From assembly GCA_033297205.1 (NCBI GenBank), contig MU859214.1, positions 1-64,000 on the forward strand: DNA of 64,000 nt. Reading direction: 5' to 3'. Shown here one piece after another: positions 44,990-54,250 of the stretch. A program made the translations under genes and the position numbers. Within the stretch, counting starts at the first letter, position 1; each line of letters opens with the position of its first letter. This DNA comes from Pseudoneurospora amorphoporcata. Lineage: Eukaryota > Ascomycota > Sordariomycetes > Sordariales > Sordariaceae. Below the pieces are notes generated by a model, which saw only the letters and a program-made list of their open reading frames with translations, ran no database searches and was not told where the DNA came from.

Positions 44990-46840
44990 TATACCAGTAA
45001 TAAAAGCTGTAATAACCTCTTCGACGATAGCTTCAGTGTGCGGGTCGTAGATCCATAAGGTAATGGGCTTTAGTCTATCACTAGGTGGTGCTCAGTAGAG
45101 AGAGAGAATAATATCCTTCTTTGGTCTGCCCAACCGAGCCATCTCTGCTTGGATGGCCTCCTATTTGGCCTTCTAGTAGAGCTCCCAGCGCTCCCGCCGC
45201 ACAGATCTGTACTGCTCGAGTAGACTGCTCTGGTCTTTAATATTATTTAAGATTAAAGAAACTACTGTGTTTTGCTCTGCACGCGTTTTACCAACAAGTC
45301 GTAACTCTACCCTCTTATTCTAGGCTTTATTCTATTACTCGGTTTTATACGCACTGAGCCACCTTCTCAAAGCAATCCGTTTAGTATCGAAATCCTTTTT
45401 ACGTTGGCGTAGCTTTTCCCTAGTACGTAACTCTACTCTATAGTACTTATTTACTACCATATAGAAACGAGCATTACCAACCTTAATAGGACTAATACAG
45501 GCAACTAAGCGGTTAGTCGTACGGCTCTCTCTCTACACCACCTCCTCCAACTGCCTCCTCTTCTTAAACCGCTATACTTCTACGCTAGCAACCCCCATCA
45601 ACGCAATTACTTTAATAGATTTATCCCTCTTAAACATCACATATCTAATGATAGGGCTGAGGGGAGTCTTCGCTACCGCAGATCTGAGCAAACCCTCTTG
45701 TACGTAAGTATCATAACCCGAAATCGTAGCTATGTTGAGAGGGGGGGTTATCACCTTTGCCTAGTCTTCCTTAGTACGCGGTGTTGGTGGGGGTGTTGCA
45801 ATGCTATAATTAGTATGGGGATCGAGGATATTAAACTGCTCGAGACGTTCACGTAAGACTAGATCCATAGGGCCTTTCTCCTTCTGCTGTGCCTGCAGAT
45901 AGGCTCGATTGTCTGCAATCTCCGTTGATTCTTGCCAACCCTCCTCATTTTTGGTCGTGATATATCCTTTCTTTCTTTTCAATATGCTGGGATCGGTTGC
46001 TGATGTAAGCGGGTCTTGCAGCTTGTTAAGCACAACAGAAGGTTTATATGGGTGGAAGCCACACTTTGCCCAAGCAGACCGCACGGTAGACTGCTTGAAA
46101 GCTTCGCTTCTAATTTGGAACAACCTATCCAAGAAGGAAAGCTTGGTATACTCCACGTTACCATACGTCATGGTTTTGAGGATATCTTTCTAATAATAGT
46201 GTTTATAGACTTAAAAAACCCCAACGTCAAGCGGTTGAAGGATATGGGTCGAGTGGGGAGGTAAGAGAAAGAGGATAACCTTGTGACGGCGGCATCGTTC
46301 ATAGAACTCGATAGTACAGTGGCTACTATGGTTGTCGAGCAATAAGAGACGCTTCTCCTCCTTGTTGATGGGTCGAGAGTGCTCCTCCCAGTGATTAAAC
46401 CAATCAAGGGCAAGCTAGTCATCTATATAGCCACTCGGGGATGTGGCAATAATAGAGTAGCCGTCAAGTCGGTTGTCGATATAGTTTTCGGTAATGTTGA
46501 CGCTAGGAAGGATGATGAACGCGGGGACCGTACGACTAGAAGTAGAAATACTTTTAACGACCGTTACTATCTCCCTCACATCTGGGTTGGGGGTGTGTAT
46601 AGTTGGGATCTCAACGTACGACTAAATAGTATGGGATTTAGACTGTACACCGACTCTAAACCCAAACTCATCCCCATTCTACATGTTATCGGGTGTGATA
46701 TCGTTCTTTTCGACCGTTTCCTTCTATATCTTAAATACCTCCTCCATACCTATTCGGGTTTGCGCTGCCTTGCGTACCCACGCTAACGACTTCGTACGCA
46801 CAGATTTGAAATCTGACCGTATTATAAAAGTGTGAACCTA
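44990..46840 (-). pseudogene. Pogo/Fot1-like DDE transposase, N-truncated and RIP-damaged
   Basis: Minus-strand order: CENP-B-type DNA-binding remnant (KSVRTKSLAWVRKAAQ), first catalytic Asp region (NGDEFGFRVGVQ), PAFIILPSVNITENYIDNRL, LDWFNHWEEHSR, second Asp (RLLLLDNHSSHCTIEF) and third (LPPHSTHILQPLDVGVF). Then comes a C-terminal domain (FQIRSEAFKQSTVRSAWAKC, GFHPYKPSVVLNKLQ) and a long basic coiled-coil tail (RTREKLRQRKKDFDTKRIAL). Stops follow VFKI, DNM, SHTI, YIDD and RTKED. The helix-turn-helix N-terminus is missing: the frame ends at 46840, where a LINE fragment begins. No TIRs were identified. Confidence 0.85.
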
Positions 46841-46847
46841 TTGCCGA

Positions 46848-47430
46848 TTGACCCCAGCTGCGTTATTACAAGCGGCTTTCCTTGGTTTTCATGCCACCCG
46901 CAAGGGCTATGGCCCTAGTCTGGTGGACGTCCGCTGGGTTCCTGGCCACAAGGGCATCACGGGCAACGAAATTGCTGATTGTCACGAGCGACGTGGTCAC
47001 GAGAGACAAGCTAAACACGTTAATTCCAGGTCTATAGTAGAATCACAAGATGAAGAAGAAAAGAGGGAAACGTGCAAAGGTGCGACACGAGTCGAGGGTT
47101 TTCACCCAAGGCTCTGGTGCCCTGTGCGCGGCACGACTTCACGTGCCTTGGCGATGCCCTGTCGGTCCGTGTACCAGATCCATCCGCCAGTGCCGTGACA
47201 CTGACGAGCTCGCTAAGGCGGGCGCCGAAGGGGGAGAGGTAGCCAATCAAGGTTTGGCTACCCTTGCGCATTCAAGACGGCTCGCTAAGAGAGAAGCGCG
47301 TACGGATTTCAAGGCATGGTGGGTTGCGAACGAGCCAAGTCTTACACAGGCTACCGGCTGGGGGTCTCTACCAAGCCTAACGACGAGTTGAAAGAGTTGG
47401 ACAGACGCTCTTTATACCACCTCCTCCGAG
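46848..47430 (+). mobile_element. LINE RNase H fragment (second copy), split by a solo LTR
   Basis: 46848-46979 (LLQAAFLGFHATRKGYG, VDVRWVPGHKGITGNEIAD) and 47201-47430 (DELAKAGAEGGEVANQGLAT, LAHSRRLAKREARTDFKAWW) align with 31025-31370 of the large LINE. Where the large copy has TAA or TAG this one keeps Gln (LLQAAF) and Trp (KAWW), which confirms the ancestral codons. Confidence 0.88.
46980..47200 (+). repeat. Short solo LTR-like insertion (221 bp)
   Basis: Starts TGTCACGAGCGACGTGG and ends CAGTGCCGTGACA, i.e. TG...CA with inverted TGTCACG/CGTGACA tips. Flanks CTGAT (46975-46979) and CTGAC (47201-47205) make a 5-bp duplication with one C/T difference. It splits the RNase H frame between NEIAD and ELAKAG. 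It is a different family from the other LTRs here. Confidence 0.8.
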
Positions 47431-48011
47431 ACGGCACTATCCGGCGGTAAAATTTGAAAAAGTACGAGATTTGGATCCGTCGCCCGAATGGTAGCGTAGG
47501 CTGAAAAGAAGGCGGGGGTCTCATATGAGTGGGAGACTGGTTGCCCAGTTTTAGTCTATTGTTCTTGGAGGTTGAAGTCGATGCGGTTAATGCTCGGCGT
47601 TGAGATAAGCTCGATAAGCTACCTGTTCACTTTTGGCTGCTCAACTTCCTCCTATAGACGTAAACACTCGTAAGATGTTACAAAATAACGACTATAGCAT
47701 TAAATTTGGTTGCCTTTCGGCTTACTTTTAATTTGCTTATAGATACTACACTATAACGCGCGCTAGTAATTTAAGTCGGAGGTTGTAGATAACCGAATCA
47801 CCTCGTAGTCCTATAAACCAAAGTTAATATAGAAAAGGGTTGTAATTTTGTGGTAATAACGGAAGAGAAAAACCTAAAACTAGGGTAGACGAAATACCCA
47901 GGAAGGGAGTACCGTTGAATAGGAAGCGCATTGAATAGAAAGGTCGTTAAATAGGGCACCGGTTAATATAAGTATATAGTCTACCATCTCCGTAACAGAT
48001 TATAAGCACGG
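47431..48011. other. No gene; old dispersed repeat copy
   Basis: AT-rich. 47830-47940 is the diverged partner of 1605-1700. Nothing else recognised. Confidence 0.4.
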
Positions 48012-49079
48012 TACAAGGGCGGCGTTTATCGAATTCCACTTTCAAAGCCTTCTTATACCAAAGAAGTTTGGTACGTACTTCAGTAGGTACTGAGCCTTAT
48101 TGCCTAATGCCTTAAGGTATTTATCTAGCGGTCTTTATATATGTAGATCTTCCTGAGTGCTTTCACCCACTCTCCTTCTTTCCTCTAGTTGTCACACAGA
48201 CATTGCCCACAGTCCTGGGGTTAGGGTCGCAAGGCCCAGCAGAGCCTCAATGCTAGGAATAAGCTTCGAGATGCCCGGTGGCCTCAGGGCTGCAACACTC
48301 CCCTCGGCCGGATTCTCGGCCACGGCCCATTCCCCCGGCGGAGCATCACGTCCCAATGGTCTCATCAACACTTGGCGTTAGGCCGCGATAACGGGCCCTC
48401 GAGTTTTAACTGGAAGCAACCCGAACCAACCAAGAAGGATCGGACCAGCTAAGACGGCTCAGGAGGAAACACTGTTAGCAAGAGGATACTTTGCGGCCTT
48501 AACAGGCCGGAAGGACCCTGTATGTATTGATTAGAAGGATGGTCTAGATTTGTATAAGAAGGCCTGGGAACTCAACTCTCGTCTTGAAGGTTGAAAGGAT
48601 CAACAAGGCCTTCGAGACCAAAGTTAATTATCAACTAAATTGAACCACTATTCCAAGCCCATACTCTGCCCTTATTATACTAATACCGGCCTTCGTTCAG
48701 TCACTCTTGTTTTCCCAGCAGCTACGTGGAGCTGTACGTACGCGCGCATAGGCTAGCCTGTTTGGGCTTTCGCCTATATAGCTAGTCCTTTATATATATC
48801 GTATAATAATGTATGTCGGTACCCTCTCGCCCCGTAATACGAGGGGAACCTCGTGATGATGCTCAGCGCCATCGGCAATTCTAGGGTTGGTTCGGTTAGC
48901 TTGATGGCGCAAGATGGGGTTCAGGTAAGTTGTGCCAGTGGCCAAGAGTCCGGCCGAGGTGAGGTTGAGTTTCGTGGCTAGAGGCCGCCAGGCACTTATA
49001 AGGCTGATGCCAAGCGTTGAGGTTCTATTAAAGCTTCGGAAACCCTAACCCAGAACTGTGGGCAAATATCTGTGTGATA
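48012..49079 (-). repeat. Minus-orientation LTR split by another solo LTR
   Basis: 48012-48189 and 48685-49079 read together on the minus strand follow the local LTR family. The tip is TATCACACAGATATTTGCCC at 49079, with CCCAGAACTGTGGGC inside. The middle has words shared with 9890-10193, and the far end is near GGTACAAGGGCGG. A plus-orientation solo LTR (48190-48679) interrupts it. Outer duplication not identified. Confidence 0.75.
48190..48679 (+). repeat. Solo LTR nested in a minus LTR
   Basis: 490 bp, starting TGTCACACAGACATTGCCC and ending CTGCCCTTATTATA. Flanks CTAGT (48185-48189) and CTAAT (48680-48684) are a 5-bp duplication with one G/A difference. It carries only about two units of the CGGCC 12-bp minisatellite, versus about nine in the LTR at 7325. 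Confidence 0.84.
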
Positions 49080-49591
49080 GGAGAGAAAGGAGTATATGCG
49101 TGGAGGACTGGTTATATGGGCAAGAGCCCAGACAAGCCCAGTCCGTGTGTGCGGACGTGTAGTGCGACAATGTTATAAGCTAACCCGGTGGCAATTGGGC
49201 AGTTACGGGTTAATCCTATAGCATTTGGACCGTACAGGCACTTGTAAAAGGAGTCAAAGTGTCACAGGATTACCTGTGACTGTGCCTGGCATATCACGTG
49301 CATGTGTACGTGTGCTGGTCCCGGCTATATTGCCAGACCTGCGCACACCTCTCTTCTCCTCTCTTCGTACAATTACGCATATCCAACCTACCCCCTACCT
49401 TTCGCCTTACCCTGTGATACAAAGGATGGAATAGTCTTGCTTCTTTATAATGAAATACGTCATCTTGACAACAGCAGAAGGTACCAGAATCTACAAAATT
49501 CTTATAAATTTACCTATCTTCCCAGACCCTTCTGGTGGCACGTTAGGAAAAAGAAATAAAGAGAAAGGAATTAAGGATGACTTGGAGTAAA
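49080..49591. other. No recognisable gene
   Basis: A short palindromic word (GTCACAGG ATTA CCTGTGAC, 49260-49280) is present. The plus-strand frame of 69 residues at 49225 has no features of interest. This is the 3' flank of the receptor gene on the other strand. Confidence 0.4.
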
Positions 49592-52500
49592 CTATATGTC
49601 TTGTGAGAAGCCAATAAACCAAACTAGTCCCGATGTACAGCCGATGGATATTATCCGTCCCTGGACATTATAACAAACCGATCGGTAATTCGGTGGTAAC
49701 CAGAGTACGTTCTGGCCGTTGCAAGTAATCCAAGACTTATCCTGTTCCAAGCTATAGCCATAGATTTCTGAGTTATCTAGTACAACTTGGCTTTCGGTAG
49801 TTTCTGTAACTATTTTAATACGTCCAACGTGGGTAAGGAGGTAGCGATTGGTAGGGTCAAACGAAATATCGGTCATCATAGGACTAGTAGGAATGGTCTG
49901 GAGGCAGCTCCCCGACGCCGGATCCCAGATCTTAATCGTGTTGTCGTCCGAACCGGACGCAAGCCGCTGGCCATCAGGCGAGAAGGCTACGGAACGAACA
50001 GAGCTGCTATGGCCTTCTAGGGTCTGGAGGCAGCTCCCCGACGCCGGATCCCAGATCTTGATCGTTTTGTCCCCCGAACCGGACGCAAGCCGCTGGCCAT
50101 CGGGCGAGAAGGCTACGGAATAAACAGAGCTGCTATGGCCTTCTAGGGTCTGGAGGCAGCTCCCCGACGCCGGATCCCAGATCTTGATCGTGTCGTCCCA
50201 CGAACCGGACGCAAGCCGCTGGCCATCGGGCGAGAAGGCCACGGAATAAACAGAGCTGCTATGGCCTTCTAGGGTCTAGAGGCAGCTCCCCGACGCCGGA
50301 TCCCAGATCTTAATCGTTGTGTCGTCCGAACCGGACGCAAGCCGCTGGCCATCGGGCGAGAAGGCCACGGAACGAACAGAGCCGCGATGGCCTTCTAGGG
50401 TCTGGAGGCATGCATTCCAATCTAATTCCACAACCGGCTTAGTTCGAATCCATTCAGGTTCTTCTGCTCTGAAATTCCTCTTTATCAAGCTATTCCTTGG
50501 AACAAATACAAGCGCTAATATATATGCTTGAAGTGGAGCTTGCTCTATTATTGACTTATTTGATAGAACAAACCGGTAAGCATCCCAAACAAGCTTTGAC
50601 AACTGCGACTGATCATTACCTCCCTATATCTTTAGTTAGACCAAGTTCCTTGTGTGGAGTTAGACTTGTACTTACTAGTAGGCCCTCGAGCTTTCTAATA
50701 GCAATAACGCCCGCAGGCATAGCTTGGAGTAGACTTAAAGCTTCCAGCCAGTAAAGATACTTCGTCTTAAGGAATATATAGACAACCCCGTTATCCTGTA
50801 AAGGATCGTGCCGTTTTATATTCGTACCAGAAACAAAGTCACGCAAGTGATCAACCCAGTAGACGCACGAATACCGCACCGTCGCTAGCGGGTCCGGATT
50901 CGGTACTTAGGCCTTATCGCTGGGAAATCCTAGTACCTTTAAGCTGTATATGTCGCGTCGCAGTGTTGTAGACATGGCATCAAGTGACCTCGAGAAGATG
51001 ATATAGTTTACATCTTCTTTCCCAGAAGGAAAAATCCACTTGAACGCCTCCTGAGAAGCTTGGTTGCCAGCTTTATCAGAGGCATTACCAAATAAAAAGT
51101 CCTTAGCTGATTGATAGACAAAGTAGATGGTTCGTTCCCGCAGTGTTAGAAATGAACCACAAAGCCCTATAATTGTTTCTAAAGACTCGAAATCGTCGTA
51201 AGTGTCATCAAGCTCGTCGGCGAGAGTAGTTAGTTCTTCAAGGCTGATCGGCCGGCGAACAATTGTGACAACAGCAAGAATGTGCTTGCAAAGATCGGAT
51301 TCATCAAACTGGCTCATATCCTCTCTCATCCGCGCATATAGAGCATCCAGCCCAGATGGAAACATGCGTAGCTTTTTTAGGGCAAACCCTTTCTAGACCT
51401 TTTCAAGCGCTTGACAGACTAGCGCCACCCAAAGGAACGTATCTTACGCGTTGGAGCACAGGTAGTCCTGAACGGTCTTTTTTGTCCTTGGATCATACTT
51501 CTTCCGCCCTGCCAGGTCATCCACCTTGTACAAGATAAATGCATTGACAGCCGCTGCGACGGATCCCGCATTTAGCTCCAGGGAGACCTTCACTTTATCT
51601 GCGGCTTTCTCCAACCGTTCCTCAATTTGCGGCCAATTACGGCTTGAGACGATCCACTTGACTCGAGATCCAAATGATGATTGCTGAGCAATGAAGTCGA
51701 GAAGTTGCGGCAGGTCTGTTGCAACGCACTCGTCAAGCGCGTCAATAACTAGGTAGGTCGTTCGGAGGCTTGAGTCTTGTAAAATATTGGTGAAAATATT
51801 TGATAGGGCGATCCATGTATTTGCATCTTTGAAGAGATTCTCGCCTACACGGTCATACTCCTTCCGCACGTGTGAGAAGACAGATGGCTACTGCTCGATA
51901 AGCAGGTAGATCAGGCCGCGCAATACGGCGGCTACATTGTTAATACGAGAGTCGGTAGCCTGGCAGAAGAAGTAGGCCACATTGCAATGGCGCGCGTTGG
52001 CAGTATTGCCTTGATCCAGCTCATTGATGATGCCGCACAGCAACATAGTCTTCCCTTTGCCGGGGTCTCCCTTGATCCAGAGCAGTCGGTGCTGTGGGTC
52101 GTCACGCCATTGTTGAAAGTCAGTGTTATCGAGGACCCAACGATACGAGTCTTGCAAAAGGCCGCCTTTGGTCTGTTCGATACGGGTTTTATCGTGGCGA
52201 GGATCGGAAAGGCGTACGTGCTTTAGACATTGCTGGTCCTTCTCTGACATTGCATAGCTAACGAACTGCTCGAGACGAGACATTACTTGCTAATTGGTGT
52301 ATGTTTGGGTATCGTTTTGGAAGCAGTTTTCGGCGTCTTGGATAGCCCCCAAATCAGCTTTCCAATCATCAAGCGTGATCATATCCCGCAGAAAGACTAA
52401 GCCGCGGTTGCGATAATAAGCACAAACACTCTTAATCTGATAAGAGAGGAGCGCTTTATAGAGGTCAATAATTTGGTTCTCCAATTCGCCTCTCATTCCA

Positions 52501-53201
52501 TCAAATTCGCTGATGTTATTGGTAGGATCCCGGAGAAGGCTAGTCGATAAATTCCAATACCAGTCCATTCTCTTAACAACGTAGTCGATCCCTTTGCGGT
52601 TGGCTTCAGTCGCTTTTATAGGGTTGGCAAGCATCTGCAAAAGTTAGCATGAGAAATATTATCTTCCAGATAAACGTACCTCTAAAGCGATACAAATACC
52701 GGTCCAAGCGAGCGCGGCTTGGGGCACGGTCTGGATTGCCGCACTTATAATGTTCTTAGTAGATAGAACAACGTCCACGACTTCGCCACAACTCTCTTTC
52801 ACTTTGGCCTCTCTCTCAGTCTTGGCTAGGCCGGCATTGATAAGCTGAGTCATTTGGCGGCGCCTGTCCGAATTGTTTTGGGCGATGATGTTCGGCTGAG
52901 ACTCGAGCACCATTGAGTTGGAGCCATTTTGTAGCTGTCGGGACAGTATCTTCTCATATGCGTCCACCAATTTAGCCTCTTCCTGTTTAAGCTCATTATA
53001 GGCATCCTCCCAGAATCGTACAGGTAAGCTGGTAGTAGTGTCATCTGCGCTGGCGGACGTCTCTGTGTTGGTGGGATTGGTAGCGGGAGCGGCTGGGAGG
53101 TGAACAGTAGTATCATCCGTACCGGCGGACGTCTCTATATCGGCGGAACCGGGAGCTAAAGCGGCTGGGAGCCGGGGGGCGGGCATACGGGTAGCGGACA
53201 T
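49592..53201 (-). pseudogene. NACHT-WD40 (NWD) STAND receptor, nearly intact, six Gln-to-stop changes
   Basis: Three exons: 53201-52680, 52634-50676 and 50623-49592, with GT-AG introns of 45 and 52 nt, both phase 0. They total 1171 codons. Exon 1 has a Pro/Thr-rich start and the NWD N-terminal domain (FWEDAYNELKQEEAKLVDAY ... AALAWTGICIALE). Exon 2 has the NACHT NTPase: LLWIKGDPGKGKTMLL (Walker A), TYLVIDALDECV (Walker B) and VKWIVSSRNWP, then a helical arm (PISLEELTTLADEL, IYFVYQSAKDFLF). Exon 3 has four 42-residue WD repeats (SVAFSPDGQRLASGS, TIKIWDPASGSCLQTLEGH) and a degenerate end. Six stops break it: 52290-52292, 51888-51890, 51444-51446, 51393-51395, 50907-50909 and 50276-50278, all TAG/TAA where Gln is expected. 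No frameshift is seen. Such proteins trigger cell death on non-self recognition. Confidence 0.9.
49890..50410 (-). repeat. Near-identical 126-bp WD40-coding repeats
   Basis: Four tandem units of 126 bp. The variable positions cluster after the conserved SGS and before IKIWDP (DDTT, WDDT, GDKT, DDNT) and at the GH(S/R)(S/G)SV start. These are the surface positions known to be hypervariable in fungal NWD receptors. The rest is almost base-for-base the same. Confidence 0.85.
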
Positions 53202-53221
53202 AGCGGTGGCGGCGGGGATTT

Positions 53222-53716
53222 ATTGCAAAGGTGCAGGACGAGATTGCTCTTAGTCCTTAGAACTTTTCCTATTCTCCGCATTTCCGTATCGCTTAAAATG
53301 CGTCTAGAACCACGAGCGCAATTGTCGAGGCATCGTAGCTTTGAGGAAGGAACGTCTTGACTACGGTGAAGATACTATGGTTGATGATTAATAAATCGAG
53401 TTTATGAAAGTGCCGGGAATTCCTCTCTCCTGCCATCTAGGACAAAACAAGGAAAAGAAACTAGAACACTGTGTTTTCTCGAGGTTATGAAGGAGCATAG
53501 GGCTCTGTGTTGTCACCTTATTAGGCGCGAGATGGCTGGCGGCTTCCTCCCAATTACACGCTAATTACCCAAACGCCATTTCTTTTTTGAGGCTGGGCAT
53601 TCATGGACCCGAAAGGTTCAGGGCACCAAATCAATTGCCTGGGTTGGGCGAGGGTCGTGGCTTTCTGTCACAGGTCTACAGGATTGGCAATAGTGTACCA
53701 GCAGCGGCCTGGTAGT
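53222..53716 (+). repeat. Dispersed repeat, uninterrupted copy
   Basis: Full-length counterpart of 41030-41377 plus 42760-42930. It keeps the single TA in CAATTACACGC where the other copy holds the Tc1/mariner element. It starts immediately upstream of the receptor's first exon, so it may supply or disrupt its promoter. Confidence 0.85.
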
Positions 53717-54036
53717 CGACGGCTCCAGCGCCGTCTACGTGGCTAGTGCCGACAGCGTGGGGTAACGCCTCAGGGGGCGCAGGCGACGCATGGGTGTCGT
53801 ACAACAGACTCAAGCAAAGTCTTCCTCGCTATGCGAGCTGGTTTTCTCTCCTTCGTAGAACCTTATCCATTCATTACGCATAGTACCAGTGCCAACCCTA
53901 CTGTCACCATTACAAAGTCCATAATAATCAAGGTTCAGCTACCGGAAGAGGAGCTTGTACGGCCGCGACTGAGAATTGTGCTAGTATACCCATACCGCGG
54001 ATATTACACTTTGACAAACGTTAACGGGGCTAGCCG
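53717..54036. other. No recognisable gene
   Basis: About 320 bp between the dispersed repeat and the MITE arm. It holds a GC-rich palindromic word (GACGGCTCCAGCGCCGTC, 53718-53735) and nothing else notable. Confidence 0.4.
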
Positions 54037-54250
54037 CAGTGTCAGGACGGCCAACTTGTCTCGTAATCGGCCCAATTATATTCATCTTTTTAGCGCCGGC
54101 TCCCCACTCACTGTCTTGCCTCCGTCCGAAGGATATGGATATGGGAGGTGGTTGTTCAGTTTTTTGACCCTACCACGTGATTAAAAGACCCGGTTCATAT
54201 CCTTCCAACTCCCATACATAAGCTGACCCTCACTGGCTTATCTATGGGAG
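54037..54250 (+). repeat. Single-arm copy of the CAGTGTC MITE
   Basis: Starts CAGTGTCAGGACGGCC, preceded by the same GCCG as the copy at 43068, and runs to TTATCTATGGGAG. It is the last repeat-family member before the calmer right-hand region. Confidence 0.8.

Noticed and set aside
50440..50465. TTCGAATCC word resembling a tRNA B box
   Set aside because: It lies inside receptor coding sequence, and no cloverleaf or A box can be drawn around it. No tRNA is called anywhere.
12282..53201. Stops almost always at Gln codons, as if TAA/TAG were read as Gln
   Set aside because: The clean RAD55-like gene uses TAG only as its terminal stop and has no internal TAA/TAG, Trp codons are also turned into stops, and a second LINE copy keeps the normal codons. 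RIP of CpA explains the pattern without a code change.
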